Shown: positions 40,906 through 51,141, counted from the first letter of the stretch. The stretch is DNA of 64,000 nt from Listeria immobilis (GCF_014322765.1 NZ_JAASTZ010000011.1:40724-104723); one strand, 5' to 3'. Program-made: numbers and translations. Notes: generated by a model from the sequence alone, not told the origin.

Positions 40906-41490
40906 TTATTGGTTTACTTTTACCATGGATGGGCGAATTACCCGATCTTTTAATTTGTAGCCTTTTTGAAGTTCAGCAGTAATTTCATTGCTCGCTGCAC
41001 TTTCATCGCTATCTTGCATAACTGCTTGATGGAAATTAGGGTCAAATTGCTCCCCAATAGCAGAAATACTTTCAATACCTTCTTTTTCAAAAGCGACAAG
41101 GATTTGGTTGTACACCATTTCCATCCCTTTTAAAATTTGTTTTACTTCTTCATGCTCAACGTCTGTTTGAAGTGCTTTTTCAAAACTATCAAGCGCAGGA
41201 AGTAAATCTTGGGCTAGACTTTGTGACCGATATTTTTGCTTAGCATCAAGCTCAGCAGTATGTCTTTTTTTGACATTTTCAAAATCGGCTTGCGTTCGCA
41301 AATAACGATTTTCCATTTCATCTAGCTTGTTTTCAAGTTCTAACATTTTTGCTTGATCTTCAGTTAAAGATTCTTCTTTCACTTCTTCTTCGGTTGAATT
41401 GTCTGATTCATTCAAAACATTTAATTCTTCTTGTTCGATTTCCTCAGCAAGTTTTTCTTTTTTGCTTTTTTTCTCAGACACATTTGCCAC
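40906..41490 (-). CDS. grpE: Nucleotide exchange factor GrpE
   Basis: Releases ADP from DnaK; 194 aa. A charged, disordered N-terminus (to about 50) is followed by a long coiled coil ([21 protein letters not shown] region) and the beta-domain with the [10 protein letters not shown] signature. Second gene after hrcA, 32 bp away, and 32 bp before dnaK. Confidence 0.98.
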   Translation of the reverse strand: MANVSEKKSKKEKLAEEIEQEELNVLNESDNSTEEEVKEESLTEDQAKMLELENKLDEMENRYLRTQADFENVKKRHTAELDAKQKYRSQSLAQDLLPALDSFEKALQTDVEHEEVKQILKGMEMVYNQILVAFEKEGIESISAIGEQFDPNFHQAVMQDSDESAASNEITAELQKGYKLKDRVIRPSMVKVNQ

Positions 41491-41522
41491 CTCCTGAAAA
41501 AACAGTTGCTTTTTCAGCCTTT

Positions 41523-42560
41523 CTATTTTTGGTTATCACGATAAAGTTTCGTTAACACATCGGTTAAATCTCGACTCATTACATCAACTAATCCCATCAT
41601 GCGGCTGTATTCCATTCTCGTTGGACCTAGGAGAACAATACCACCAACACGTTCCCCAGCGATATTGTAAGTTGCTGTAATGATACTACAATCTTCCATT
41701 AGACTATTATTGTTTTCTCGCCCAATTTTCACTTGTAAGCCATCCGGGATATCTCTGAACAGCTCATAAACATCTTGTTCTTCTTCCATCAAACTAAGCA
41801 TTTCACGGACCTTATTAATATCATGAAATTCCGGCTGATTGAAAATGTTTGTTTTTCCACCAATATACACTTTTTGTTGACTTGCTTGAGCGAAAGAATC
41901 GGAAAAAACATGCATAAAACTTTCATAATTTCTAACGTGTTTTTCGAGTAATTCTTTCACTTCCATTGGTATTTGTACTTTTAAATCCTCCAGCGATAAC
42001 CCAACTAATCGTTCATTTAGAATATTAACCATGCGCTCAATATCCGAAAGTGTTGTCCCTTCTGGAATGGTAACAAGATGGTTATCTACATGCCCTTGAT
42101 CAGTGATTAAAATAAGCATTGCTTGAAAATGATTGATTGGTACAAATCTAAAGCCACTTAAATGATTTTTTGTTGCTTCTGGTCCAAGCAAAATGGATGT
42201 GTAATTGGTTAAATCAGATAGCATTGAAGCCGAATTTTGAATTAGCCCTTCCATTTCGTAATAGTTTTCTGAAAAGAAGGAACGAATCATTTGCCTGTCT
42301 GATTTATCTAGTTTTTTAGGCTTTAGTAGATAATCGACATAAAAGCGATAACCTTTTTCTGAGGGAACGCGTCCTGAGGAAGAATGGGTTTTTTCAATAA
42401 AACCATATTCTTCTAAAACGCCCATCTCATTTCGTATTGTAGCTGAACTGTAAGGTAAAGCTTTCTCTTTCAGCAGATTTTTCGAACCAACCGGCTGAAT
42501 GGTCCAAGTGAAATGATCGATGATGGCACGGAAAATCAAAAGTTGTCTTTCAGTTAACAT
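41523..42560 (-). CDS. hrcA: Heat-inducible transcription repressor HrcA
   Basis: Repressor of class I heat-shock genes, 345 aa, binding CIRCE. The N-terminal winged helix has [16 protein letters not shown], and [15 protein letters not shown] follows at its end; the rest is a GAF-like dimer domain. The start is ATG 42560 preceded by AGAGGTG; an in-frame GTG at 42581 lies inside the CIRCE and overlaps that site. HrcA should repress its own operon through the CIRCE 15 bp upstream. Confidence 0.97.
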   Translation of the reverse strand: MLTERQLLIFRAIIDHFTWTIQPVGSKNLLKEKALPYSSATIRNEMGVLEEYGFIEKTHSSSGRVPSEKGYRFYVDYLLKPKKLDKSDRQMIRSFFSENYYEMEGLIQNSASMLSDLTNYTSILLGPEATKNHLSGFRFVPINHFQAMLILITDQGHVDNHLVTIPEGTTLSDIERMVNILNERLVGLSLEDLKVQIPMEVKELLEKHVRNYESFMHVFSDSFAQASQQKVYIGGKTNIFNQPEFHDINKVREMLSLMEEEQDVYELFRDIPDGLQVKIGRENNNSLMEDCSIITATYNIAGERVGGIVLLGPTRMEYSRMMGLVDVMSRDLTDVLTKLYRDNQK

Positions 42561-42574
42561 ATCTATCACCTCTT

Positions 42575-42601
42575 TTAGCACTCAATAAGGTCAAGTGCTA
42601 A
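42575..42601. promoter_or_regulatory. CIRCE operator
   Basis: TTAGCACTC (42575-42583), 9-bp spacer, AAGTGCTAA (42593-42601). It differs at one base from the consensus right half GAGTGCTAA. It lies between the hrcA promoter and start codon, in the expected place for HrcA repression. Confidence 0.96.
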
Positions 42602-42612
42602 ATACAAGTATA

Positions 42613-42641
42613 AATTTACCAAACAATTCCAGCTTAGTCAA
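42613..42641 (-). promoter_or_regulatory. hrcA-grpE-dnaK-dnaJ promoter
   Basis: Minus strand -35 TTGACT (42636-42641), 17-bp spacer, -10 TAAATT (42613-42618). CIRCE begins about ten bases downstream, covering the likely start site. Confidence 0.82.
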
Positions 42642-42706
42642 CCGAAAACACTCGATTTCAGACTAAAGTAGGATTGTTTGGTCAAAAAAGGTCAAATGGT
42701 GCGGTT

Positions 42707-43864
42707 TTAGAGAAATTCTTGAAAAACATTATTCCCTAAAAATCGTCCATTTCTCGTAAGCGCCACATTTTCTCTGTTATTTTCTAGCCAGCCTTTTTCC
42801 ATTGTTTTTTGAATTGCTTTTGGAAAAATAGTTTCTAAATCTTGGCCAAATTTTTGGTAAAAAGCCATTTTGTCGACACCACGTACTTTTCTAAGCCCTA
42901 AAAACATTTCTTCTTCCATTTTTTCTTTTAATGTTAGTTCTTTTTGTTGAAAAATGGGTAGCTTGTTTTCTTGTAGTGGCTCCATATATTTTTTTATTGG
43001 ACCAAAGTTGCTATAACGGGTATTTCCAATATAGCCATGTGCTCCTGCTCCAAAACCATAGTAATGTTCATTGCTCCAGTAAGTAATATTATGTTTACTC
43101 TGGAAACCTTCTTTGGCAAAATTACTAATTTCATATTGTTTTCGACCATGTTTTTCCATTTCATTTAAGAGTAAATCATACATATTTGCCTCGGCATCCT
43201 GTCCCGGAAGGAAAAGTTTCCCTTTTTGCATTAAATTATAAAAGATTGTTTTTGGTTCAATAATGAGTGAGTACGCGGAATAATGCGGCAAATCGAGTGC
43301 CAAAGCTTGATTTAAAGTGTCTTTGAAATCTGCTTCGGTTTGTCCTGGTAAACTAAAAATCAAATCAATGCTAACATTTTCAAATCCGACTGTGCGCATA
43401 TTTTCTACGGATTGGTAGACATCTTTTACAGTGTGAATTCGGCCGATTTTTTTAAGTAATTCATTATTAAAACTTTGTACTCCCATGCTGATTCGATTAA
43501 CACCATAATCTTTCATCGTTTGTAACTTACTAATCGAAAGGTCCCCTGGATTCGCTTCAAAGGAAAATTCTGCTCCTTCCTTTAATGAGAAAATTTCTTG
43601 AACTGCTGTACAAAGTTTGGCAATTTGCGATTCGTTTAATGTAGTAGGCGTTCCCCCACCAACAAAAACGGTATCTACTGGCTCAACACCCGTTTTATTC
43701 GCAGTTAATTTCATTTCTTTTATAAGTAAATTAACGTATTCGTCGACCGGTTGTCCTTCAAGGAATACTTTATTAAAATCACAGTAATAGCAAATATGTT
43801 CGCAAAATGGAATATGAATATAGATTGCAGACGAACTATTACTTGATTGGTTTTCGTTTATCAT
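42707..43864 (-). CDS. hemW: HemW-type radical SAM protein (coproporphyrinogen oxidase-like)
   Basis: Radical SAM protein of 385 aa. The iron-sulfur cluster motif is C21-x3-C25-x2-C28 (CEHICYYC), followed by the SAM-binding GGGTPT and a C-terminal HemN-like domain. HemW proteins are heme chaperones rather than true HemN enzymes; HemN-type oxidases usually have a fourth Cys directly after the motif (CxxxCxxCxC), and here the position is F (CDFN), favouring HemW. The start is ATG 43864 with AAAGGA ten bases before. It lies between lepA and hrcA as in B. subtilis. Confidence 0.9.
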   Translation of the reverse strand: MINENQSSNSSSAIYIHIPFCEHICYYCDFNKVFLEGQPVDEYVNLLIKEMKLTANKTGVEPVDTVFVGGGTPTTLNESQIAKLCTAVQEIFSLKEGAEFSFEANPGDLSISKLQTMKDYGVNRISMGVQSFNNELLKKIGRIHTVKDVYQSVENMRTVGFENVSIDLIFSLPGQTEADFKDTLNQALALDLPHYSAYSLIIEPKTIFYNLMQKGKLFLPGQDAEANMYDLLLNEMEKHGRKQYEISNFAKEGFQSKHNITYWSNEHYYGFGAGAHGYIGNTRYSNFGPIKKYMEPLQENKLPIFQQKELTLKEKMEEEMFLGLRKVRGVDKMAFYQKFGQDLETIFPKAIQKTMEKGWLENNRENVALTRNGRFLGNNVFQEFL

Positions 43865-44020
43865 TATTATCAATTCCTTTAAAATTAAAATCCAGCTAGT
43901 TTTATTAAAATACTAGCGCCAATGTTCCATAGACAGTTTACCATATTTTCGTTTTTTTATGTGTAGACCAAACCAAGCGGCATGGGCTTTTTTTGAAATA
44001 GCAGCGAGTCTCTATATTAA

Positions 44021-44062
44021 AAGGGTTGTGTCTTGAGGCATGAAGCCCAAAACGCAACCCTT
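44021..44062 (-). terminator. Terminator after lepA
   Basis: Long imperfect stem with GGGTTG(T/C)GT arms (44021-44037 and 44045-44062), followed on the minus strand by TTTTAATAT. It lies ten bases beyond the lepA stop. Confidence 0.82.
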
Positions 44063-44071
44063 CATTCTTTA

Positions 44072-45898
44072 TTATTTGGTTTCGTCCATTTTTAGAATTG
44101 CCATAAATGCTTCTTGCGGAACTTCAACGGAACCGATTTGTTTCATTCGTTTTTTACCTTCTTTTTGTTTTTCAAGAAGTTTTCGTTTACGTGAAACATC
44201 GCCACCATAACATTTTGCAAGTACGTTTTTACGGAGTGCTTTGATAGTGGAACGAGAAACTATTTTTGTTGCAATTGCTGCTTGAATAGGCACTTCAAAC
44301 TGCTGTCTTGGGATAAGTTCTTTTAATTTCTCTACGATAATTTTCCCACGTTCGTAGGCAAAATCACGGTGAACAATGAAACTTAATGCATCAACTTTTT
44401 CAGCATTTAGAAGAATATCCATTTTTACAAGTTTGGATGCTTTATAGCCAATTAACTCATAATCAAAGGAAGCATAACCCTTGGTAGAAGATTTTAATTG
44501 ATCAAAAAAGTCATATACAATTTCAGATAATGGGATTTCATAAACAATGCTAACTCGAATGTCGTCTAAGTATTCCATTGTAATAAAATTACCGCGTTTG
44601 TTTTGTGCGAGTTCCATAACCGCGCCAACATAATCATTAGGTACCATGACAGTGGCTTTTACATATGGTTCTTCTACGCTTTCAATGACACCAGGTTCAG
44701 GCATTTCAGCAGGATTATCCACAATGATATTCGAGCCATCAGTTAGGTTCACATGATAAATAACACTTGGCGCAGTTGTGATTAAATCGATATTAAACTC
44801 GCGCTCGATTCGTTCTTGAATGATTTCCATATGAAGTAATCCTAAGAAACCACAACGGAATCCAAATCCTAAAGCTTGAGAAGTCTCTGCTTCAAATTGT
44901 AAAGCGGAGTCATTCAATTCTAGTTTTTCAAGTGCATCACGAAGATCGTTGTATTTAGATGAATCTATTGGATAAAGACCACAATAAACCATTGGATTGA
45001 GCTTGCGGTAACCATCTAACGCTTCTTCTGCCGGATTATTAGCAAGTGTAATTGTATCACCAACACGCGTATCACCAACATTCTTGATAGCGGCAGTTAA
45101 ATAACCAACATCTCCAACTAATAATGCATCTTGTGGTGTAGCTTTCGGTGAAAAGACACCCACTTCTGTTACTTCAAATTCTTTCCCATTAGACATCATT
45201 CTGATTCTATCGCCGGCTTTTACGACACCATCCACAATTCGAATGTTAGCAATAACTCCACGATACGCATCAAATACAGAGTCAAAAATGAGAGCTTTTA
45301 ATGGTTTAGAGACATCTCCTGTTGGTTCTGGAACTTTTTCTACAATTTGCTCTAAAATATCTTCAATCCCAATACCAGATTTTGCAGATGCTAATACCGC
45401 TTCAGATGCATCGAGACCGATAACATCTTCAATTTCTTCACGAACTCTTTCTGGATCTGCAGCAGGCAAATCAATTTTATTAATGACTGGTAAAATTTCT
45501 AAGTCATTGTCTAGCGCTAAATAAACATTTGCCAGTGTTTGCGCTTCAATCCCCTGTGCAGCATCTACAACGAGGATAGCACCTTCGCAAGCAGCTAAAC
45601 TTCGAGATACTTCATACGTAAAATCGACATGCCCTGGCGTATCAATCAAATGGAAGATATATGTCTCCCCGTCTTTTGCTTTATATTTTAATTGTACAGC
45701 ATTTAATTTTATGGTTATCCCACGTTCACGTTCTAAATCCATCGAATCTAGTAGCTGATTTTTCATTTCACGATGCGTCAATGCACCCGTTTTTTCAAGA
45801 ATCCGATCAGCGAGTGTAGATTTACCATGATCTATATGCGCGATAATCGAAAAATTTCTAATTTTCTTTTGTCTTGCATTCATTTCTTCTTTATTCAT
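44072..45898 (-). CDS. lepA: Elongation factor 4 (LepA)
   Basis: Ribosome-associated translational GTPase implicated in back-translocation or initiation under stress; 608 aa. G1 is [10 protein letters not shown]3 DTPGHVDF and G4 NKIDLP, with EF-G-like domains II, III and V and the LepA-specific C-terminal domain ([17 protein letters not shown] region). Start ATG at 45898 with GGGGAA upstream. It has its own promoter and terminator. Confidence 0.98.
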   Translation of the reverse strand: MNKEEMNARQKKIRNFSIIAHIDHGKSTLADRILEKTGALTHREMKNQLLDSMDLERERGITIKLNAVQLKYKAKDGETYIFHLIDTPGHVDFTYEVSRSLAACEGAILVVDAAQGIEAQTLANVYLALDNDLEILPVINKIDLPAADPERVREEIEDVIGLDASEAVLASAKSGIGIEDILEQIVEKVPEPTGDVSKPLKALIFDSVFDAYRGVIANIRIVDGVVKAGDRIRMMSNGKEFEVTEVGVFSPKATPQDALLVGDVGYLTAAIKNVGDTRVGDTITLANNPAEEALDGYRKLNPMVYCGLYPIDSSKYNDLRDALEKLELNDSALQFEAETSQALGFGFRCGFLGLLHMEIIQERIEREFNIDLITTAPSVIYHVNLTDGSNIIVDNPAEMPEPGVIESVEEPYVKATVMVPNDYVGAVMELAQNKRGNFITMEYLDDIRVSIVYEIPLSEIVYDFFDQLKSSTKGYASFDYELIGYKASKLVKMDILLNAEKVDALSFIVHRDFAYERGKIIVEKLKELIPRQQFEVPIQAAIATKIVSRSTIKALRKNVLAKCYGGDVSRKRKLLEKQKEGKKRMKQIGSVEVPQEAFMAILKMDETK

Positions 45899-45953
45899 TT
45901 CCCCAGCTCCTGATTAGAACTCATCGCATAAATCCGATGGCAAGCTATCCTTG

Positions 45954-45982
45954 ATTATATCAGTAGAATGCTTAACATTCAA
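45954..45982 (-). promoter_or_regulatory. lepA promoter
   Basis: Minus strand -35 TTGAAT (45977-45982), 17-bp spacer, -10 TATAAT (45954-45959). Confidence 0.8.
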
Positions 45983-46032
45983 TGACTTCTTTATTAATTA
46001 TAGATAAATTTAAAATTAAATGGAAAGTATTA

Positions 46033-46061
46033 TTGCAATATGGCTGTGATTTCGGTATAAT
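46033..46061 (+). promoter_or_regulatory. rpsT promoter
   Basis: -35 TTGCAA (46033-46038), 17-bp spacer, -10 TATAAT (46056-46061). It is divergent from the lepA promoter, with about 50 bp between the two -35 elements. Confidence 0.82.
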
Positions 46062-46142
46062 AGCATTTGTTCTGATATATTTTAAAAAGGTATGTTATAT
46101 GAAATAAATACTACCTCATTAGTTTGGACGGAGGTGAATGGA

Positions 46143-46397
46143 ATGCCAAATATTAAATCTGCAATTAAACGTGTAAAAACTGCTGAAACTCGCAACAGCC
46201 GTAATGCATCTCAACGTTCTGCAATGCGTACTGCTATCAAAAAATTTGATGAAGCAGCTGCAAACAACGCGGACAACGCGAAAGATCTTTACGTAGAAGC
46301 TTCAAAGAAATTAGATAGCGCTGTGAGCAAAGGATTGATTCACAAAAACAATGCTGCTCGCAACAAATCTCGCTTAGCTGCTAAATTAGCTAAATAA
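46143..46397 (+). CDS. rpsT: 30S ribosomal protein S20
   Basis: Basic 84-aa primary-binding 30S protein. It starts [12 protein letters not shown] and ends [10 protein letters not shown], with mostly helical Lys/Arg-rich sequence. The start is ATG 46143 after GGAGGTGA; a longer frame from 46092 runs through the ribosome-binding site. It is a plus-strand gene between lepA and holA, as in other Bacillales, with its own promoter and terminator. Confidence 0.97.
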
Positions 46398-46415
46398 TAC
46401 CGATATCGGTATAAA

Positions 46416-46437
46416 ACATCACACCTTGTGTGGTGTT
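46416..46437 (+). terminator. Terminator after rpsT
   Basis: Eight-bp arms ACATCACA / TGTGGTGT (one wobble) around a short loop, followed by six T. Confidence 0.88.
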
Positions 46438-46448
46438 TTTTGTTTGTA

Positions 46449-46482
46449 AAATAAGCTTTGTCTGTGGAGACAAAGCTTATTT
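46449..46482. terminator. Bidirectional terminator, rpsT / holA
   Basis: Fifteen-bp perfect arms (46449-46463 and 46468-46482) with a GTGG loop and AT-rich ends. It abuts the holA stop codon on the minus strand and backs up the rpsT terminator. Confidence 0.88.
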
Positions 46483-47517
46483 TTATACCATTTTTTGTCG
46501 ATTATCTTGTAATTCAAATAAAAACCATTCTAGTTTCTGTTCTTTATCACCAAAACCAGTTTTCATTTCATAGTCTATTTCAGCTAATCGTTTTAATGCT
46601 TGCTTTAGTTGCGTTTCCGAAAAATTCTTTGCTTGTTTGGATGCCAATTTTACTCGAAATGGATGCACTTTTAACTTAGTTGCTGCTTGTTGTTGTGAAT
46701 ATCCTTGCTGTTCAAGTAATTTTAGTTGGTTTAACAATCTAAACTGACTTGAAATTAGTGCGAGAATTTTGATTGGTTCTTCTTTTTGTTTTAATAAATC
46801 ATAATAAATTCGAAGTGCACCAGCGATATCCATTGCAATCATTTTATCTAACAATAAAAAGATATTTTGTTCTAGTGATCGGACTACTAAAGATTCAACA
46901 TCTTGAATCATAATTTCTTTCGTTTCAAAACAAAATAACATTAATTTTTGTAATTCATTCATCGCTGTCGTAAGTTGTCCGCTTGTTAATTCAATAAGCC
47001 GAGTAATTGCTACTTGGGACATTTGCATTTGGTTTTCACTTAATTTGCTTTCAATCCACTTCTTTAGTTCATTTTCACTTGGTCTTTTAGCTTCAATTAC
47101 TGTGGCAGTTTTTTTAAGGAGTTTAGTCAGTTTTTTGCGTTCATCTAATTTCTCCACTCGCGCCACAAAACAAAGTACGGAATAGTCCACTGGTTCTTTT
47201 AAATATGCTTCTAATTTAGCAATATCATGCTCGACTTTATTTTTACTTTTTTCTGATGTTAAAAAAATCGGATTGTTTGCCATTACTAAGCGTTTATCTC
47301 CAAAAAATGGCATGCTTTCTGCTTCTTGAACAACTGCTTCTATCGGCATTTCTTCTAAATCAAGATTAGCATAATTAAATTCTACATCTTCTCCATCTAA
47401 AATATTATCTATTAAAAGTTGTTTTGTTTCGTTAATAATATAATCTTCCGTACCAATGATTAAATAAACAGGGGCTATTTTTTTGGAACGAATCTGTTTC
47501 CATTCTGGCAGCATCAT
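46483..47517 (-). CDS. holA: DNA polymerase III delta subunit
   Basis: Clamp-loader delta subunit that opens the beta clamp, 344 aa. It has a RecA-like N-terminal domain (VYLIIGTEDYIINET, FFGDKRLVMANNP) and a C-terminal helical collar domain (EEPIKILALISSQFRLL). Start ATG 47517 with GAGG five bases before. It lies between comEC and rpsT, as in B. subtilis. Confidence 0.93.
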   Translation of the reverse strand: MMLPEWKQIRSKKIAPVYLIIGTEDYIINETKQLLIDNILDGEDVEFNYANLDLEEMPIEAVVQEAESMPFFGDKRLVMANNPIFLTSEKSKNKVEHDIAKLEAYLKEPVDYSVLCFVARVEKLDERKKLTKLLKKTATVIEAKRPSENELKKWIESKLSENQMQMSQVAITRLIELTSGQLTTAMNELQKLMLFCFETKEIMIQDVESLVVRSLEQNIFLLLDKMIAMDIAGALRIYYDLLKQKEEPIKILALISSQFRLLNQLKLLEQQGYSQQQAATKLKVHPFRVKLASKQAKNFSETQLKQALKRLAEIDYEMKTGFGDKEQKLEWFLFELQDNRQKMV

Positions 47518-47549
47518 TTTCGCCTCATTTCACTCTTAGTTACCTTTCT

Positions 47550-47578
47550 ATGGTAAAACATGGAATAAGAGATAGCAA
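47550..47578 (-). promoter_or_regulatory. Possible holA promoter
   Basis: Minus strand -35 TTGCTA (47573-47578), 17-bp spacer, -10 TACCAT (47550-47555). It is a moderate match only. Confidence 0.45.
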
Positions 47579-47647
47579 GTTTTATTTCTGCATTTTTTAA
47601 CGACCAATCAAGCAAACCGGAAAGATAATAGTCTTAATTTGTACTTT

Positions 47648-49876
47648 TTATTTAAGCACAGTTTTAAAACCTTTTCCAAATGTATACGTTATTTCTCCTT
47701 GTAAATCTGTTCGGATAATTGTTGCACCTGCTTCTTGTAGTGTATTTAGCGTTTCTGTGTGTGGATGCCCAAAACGATTTTGAACTCCACAAGAAATAAT
47801 AGCAAAAGTTGGTTTTACTTTATCAATGAAACTCTTAGTAGTAGAAGTTTTACTGCCATGGTGCCCTACTTTTAATATATCAGCTTTTATAGGTTGACTT
47901 AATAAAACTTCTTCACCACTAGCTTCTATATCTCCTGTAAAAAGCCATACTTTATTGTCTAACTGCGCCTTTATAACAAGTGAATCGTTATTTCCGCCTT
48001 CTCCAGCATGCAATGGATAGAGATATTCAAACGTACTATCACCAATTTGCCAATTCATACCTGCTAATACAGTGGTTTGTTTCACTTTTGGCATAGCTTT
48101 TAATGTGTCTTTCATTATTGTTTTCTTGTCAGCCCCTTTGGCAAACACTAGTTCTTTAATCGCTATGTTTTTTTGTAATTCTTCTAGCCCTTCCATGTGA
48201 TCTGCATCGCTATGAGTAATAATCACTTTGTCTAGAGTACTAATTCCTTTTGATTTTAGTACTGGTGTCAAAATACTAGATCCAATTGTAAAAGGTTTTC
48301 GCCTTTGTGCCCAAGCTTCTTTAGTAAATGGAAGTTGTCCCCCAGTATCAATTAAATAATTACCTTGATTATTTGGTAGTTGAATTAAAACACTGTCTCC
48401 TTGGCCGACATCAATAAAACTAATTTTCCCGGTAAGGTTAAAACTTGAGATATAACATAAACATATAAAACAGCTAAAGAGAATTTTGGGGAATGATTTT
48501 CTTTGCCAATGATAAAAAAATAATGTTATGACAAGAATAAATAGGCAACATAAGACAGTATTTGGTCTGCCTGTAGTGATAGTTTGTTTTGGAAGCTGCG
48601 CAAAAATGTTAGTCAAAAATTCCATTATTTGGATACAGACTGAAAGAATAGTTTCTGGAACTGTAATTAATAAGGGAGAAATAAATGATAACAATAATAC
48701 TATGAAACAACCTGGCAAAAGAATAATTGTAAATATTGGGACATATAGTAAGTTGAAAAATATACCTACCCAAGAAAAGGAATAAAAATGATACATCATG
48801 ACAACCGAGGACATCATAGTTGAAATTAAAGATATCGAAAGTGATTGAATTAGTGGATGTTTTTGCTTTTTTAAAATAATAGATGAGGAAATAATGATGC
48901 CAAATGATACAGCATAAGAGAGTTGAAAACCAACTTCATAAATAACATAAGGTCGTATAAGAAAAAACAAAATAAAAGAGAGGCTTATAACAGAAAAGGA
49001 GCTGCATTTAATAGAAAATTTTTCGGTTAACAATAGTAATCCAGTCATCATTGCAGCACGAATAACCGGCGCATTCATCCCTGTTAATATACTGTAAAAT
49101 GGCAAAAAAATTAATAGTAGTGTGGCAGTCCGCTCTCGAGTAATACCTATTTTCACTAAAACAAAATAAATTGCTCCAATCAACAAGTTAACATGAAGTC
49201 CTGAAATTGCAAGTAAATGTACTACTCCCATTTGTTGATAATCTTCATAAAGTTCTGCTGAAAAACCACTCTTATCTCCAGTGATTAATGCAAGAAAATA
49301 GGAATTAATTTTAGGTGAGATATTTGTGTTTATATGTTCTATTAGTTTTAAGCGAATGTTTTTAATGTATAGTAAAAAAGAGGATGATTTATTTTGGGAA
49401 ATATGGAGTGTTGTCGCTTGTATGGTATAGTTAATTCCTTGTCTATAGAGATATGCTTTATAGTTAAACTGATCTTGGTTACGATTCACTTGAGGTTCTT
49501 CTAACGTTCCAACAATTGAAACAAAACTTCCATAAGTGAGCTGTTTTAAATTTTGCTGCTCTTTTTCAGTAAGGATTTTATAGTTTAACTGTAATTTTTC
49601 ATTATTGCAATAAACAACTGATTGAAAACTATCACCATCCACCTTTAAATCATCTGTTATTTGACAATTTGCTGCAAAATCTAAAGTAGTAAACTGTGAA
49701 GTATTTCGACTATCCATAAAATTGAAGTAAAAAGTACTAAAAAGATAAATGAGGATTAAGAAAAGAAGTAGCTTGGATTTCTTTTTAAAAGCAATGATAG
49801 CGAGCAAACAGATACACATGGGAACGAAAGAGCCTCCAATGGCTGCACAAATAATAGCTAAAATGATAATAGCCAA
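47648..49876 (-). CDS. comEC: DNA internalization channel protein ComEC
   Basis: Polytopic membrane protein for transformation DNA uptake, 742 aa. Order: N-terminal helices, a DUF4131-like OB domain (about 70-150), the Competence domain with many helices (about 185-470, including LLAISGLHVNLLIGA), and a C-terminal metallo-beta-lactamase-like domain with IDVGQGDSVLIQL, HSDADHMEG and VGHHGSKTS. It appears intact. The start is unclear: TTG 49876 lies 17 bases from the only good site, GGGAGGGG. It overlaps nothing and follows comEB by 27 bp. Confidence 0.9.
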   Translation of the reverse strand: MAIIILAIICAAIGGSFVPMCICLLAIIAFKKKSKLLLFLILIYLFSTFYFNFMDSRNTSQFTTLDFAANCQITDDLKVDGDSFQSVVYCNNEKLQLNYKILTEKEQQNLKQLTYGSFVSIVGTLEEPQVNRNQDQFNYKAYLYRQGINYTIQATTLHISQNKSSSFLLYIKNIRLKLIEHINTNISPKINSYFLALITGDKSGFSAELYEDYQQMGVVHLLAISGLHVNLLIGAIYFVLVKIGITRERTATLLLIFLPFYSILTGMNAPVIRAAMMTGLLLLTEKFSIKCSSFSVISLSFILFFLIRPYVIYEVGFQLSYAVSFGIIISSSIILKKQKHPLIQSLSISLISTMMSSVVMMYHFYSFSWVGIFFNLLYVPIFTIILLPGCFIVLLLSFISPLLITVPETILSVCIQIMEFLTNIFAQLPKQTITTGRPNTVLCCLFILVITLFFYHWQRKSFPKILFSCFICLCYISSFNLTGKISFIDVGQGDSVLIQLPNNQGNYLIDTGGQLPFTKEAWAQRRKPFTIGSSILTPVLKSKGISTLDKVIITHSDADHMEGLEELQKNIAIKELVFAKGADKKTIMKDTLKAMPKVKQTTVLAGMNWQIGDSTFEYLYPLHAGEGGNNDSLVIKAQLDNKVWLFTGDIEASGEEVLLSQPIKADILKVGHHGSKTSTTKSFIDKVKPTFAIISCGVQNRFGHPHTETLNTLQEAGATIIRTDLQGEITYTFGKGFKTVLK

Positions 49877-49903
49877 ATAACGCTCGATAACGTCCCCTCC
49901 CTA

Positions 49904-50464
49904 TTAAGTTAATTTTTCTGCGATGTTTTGAAAGAGTAGTTCTGCTTTCTCGGATTCAATATCCGCTTCAATTGCGGCTTCTTTTACTAAAGTATGCATT
50001 TTTTCTGAATTCCAATTGTTTATTTGGAGAACAGATTCATCAAATTCTACTTTTTGTAATTCTACACCCGCTAAATCGAATAGTTCTAATGCATAAGGAT
50101 GATTTTTGTAATCCTCCGCAAAATATACTTTCTTTATACCTGCTTGAATGATCGATTTAGTGCATGCTAGACAAGGAAAATGTGTCACATATAATTCCGC
50201 GTTATCTGTTGAAGCACCAAATTTAGCACATTGTAATATTGCATTCATTTCGGCATGAATGGTACGAATACAATGTCCATCCACTACATAACAACCATGT
50301 TCAGCACAATGATCTCCGCCAGCTATAGAACCATTATATCCACCAGCGATAATGCGCTTATCTCGAACAATAGTTGCACCTACCATTAACCTTGTACATG
50401 TGCTTCGTGATGATATTAAATGACTTTGTGCCATAAAAAACTGATCCCATGCGATTCTTTGCAC
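49904..50464 (-). CDS. comEB: dCMP deaminase (ComEB)
   Basis: Zinc-dependent deoxycytidylate deaminase, 186 aa, making dUMP for thymidylate synthesis. The zinc site is HAEMNAI with PCLACTK; an additional Cys/His cluster (GDHCAEHGC, HCIRTIHAE) is typical of the phage T4/ComEB type. It is named for its place in the comE operon, where it is not needed for transformation in B. subtilis. Start GTG 50464 with AAGGGAG eight bases before. A separate promoter precedes it. Confidence 0.94.
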   Translation of the reverse strand: MQRIAWDQFFMAQSHLISSRSTCTRLMVGATIVRDKRIIAGGYNGSIAGGDHCAEHGCYVVDGHCIRTIHAEMNAILQCAKFGASTDNAELYVTHFPCLACTKSIIQAGIKKVYFAEDYKNHPYALELFDLAGVELQKVEFDESVLQINNWNSEKMHTLVKEAAIEADIESEKAELLFQNIAEKLT

Positions 50465-50496
50465 TCTAAAAACTCCCTTATGATTTGATAAATATT

Positions 50497-50526
50497 AGTA
50501 TAGGTGTTCAATAGGAAGTTCGTCAA
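50497..50526 (-). promoter_or_regulatory. Promoter upstream of comEB-comEC
   Basis: Minus strand -35 TTGACG (50521-50526), 18-bp spacer, -10 TATACT (50497-50502). It is in the 71-bp gap between comEA and comEB. Confidence 0.68.
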
Positions 50527-50535
50527 CCACTTTTA

Positions 50536-51141
50536 TTATTTTACATCCAAATATTCTTTTAGTTTTTCTACTGTTTTTTCTCCAATGCCTGTGACCTTTT
50601 GTAAATCTTCTATAGTCTGAAATAATCCTTCTTTTTCACGATATTCAATAATGGCTGTCGCTTTTGACGCACCAATCCCCGGAACTTGTTGTAAATCAGT
50701 TGTAGTAGCAATGTTGAGATTAATCTTCTCTTCCGTAGCCGTGTTTTGTTGGTTTTGATTTACATTGTCTGCTTCTGCTACTTCTTCTCCTTTTTTATAA
50801 ACATAAATACTCATTTCATCTTTTAATTTCTCTGCTAAATTCAAATGGGCATTGTTGGCTTCTTCAGTGAGTCCTCCAGCAGTTTTAACAGCATCTTGCA
50901 CTCTTGCATCTAAAGGAAGCTTATATACGCCAGGAGAACGGACAGCCCCTTTGATATCAATATAAATATATGCTGGCTTTTTTATTTGTTCGTTTTCTGC
51001 TTTTGTTTCAGTAGCATCTACTGGAGTTGCGGTTACTTCAGCTATTTCTTCATTCGGTAAAAATAGATAGATAAGCCCAATGCAAATAATAGCGAAACCA
51101 ATTAACAAATAATTTTTATGTTTTTTCATGTACGTAACCAT
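50536..51141 (-). CDS. comEA: Competence DNA receptor ComEA
   Basis: Membrane-anchored double-stranded DNA receptor for transformation, 201 aa. A single N-terminal helix (YLLIGFAIICIGLIYLFL), a linker, an SLBB-type domain (YIDIKGAVRSPGVYKLP) and two C-terminal helix-hairpin-helix motifs (LQQVPGIGASKA and LQKVTGIGEKT) are seen. The start is probably ATG 51141 (MVTYMKK), with AAGGATGGTGAT upstream; a longer frame from 51234 lacks support. Fully formed, so DNA-uptake capacity is retained at this locus. Confidence 0.93.
   Translation of the reverse strand: MVTYMKKHKNYLLIGFAIICIGLIYLFLPNEEIAEVTATPVDATETKAENEQIKKPAYIYIDIKGAVRSPGVYKLPLDARVQDAVKTAGGLTEEANNAHLNLAEKLKDEMSIYVYKKGEEVAEADNVNQNQQNTATEEKINLNIATTTDLQQVPGIGASKATAIIEYREKEGLFQTIEDLQKVTGIGEKTVEKLKEYLDVK

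Noticed and set aside
42661..42706. GTCAAAAAAGGTCAAA repeat between hrcA and hemW as a second operator
   Set aside because: Short and imperfect; the CIRCE and promoter already explain control of the heat-shock operon.
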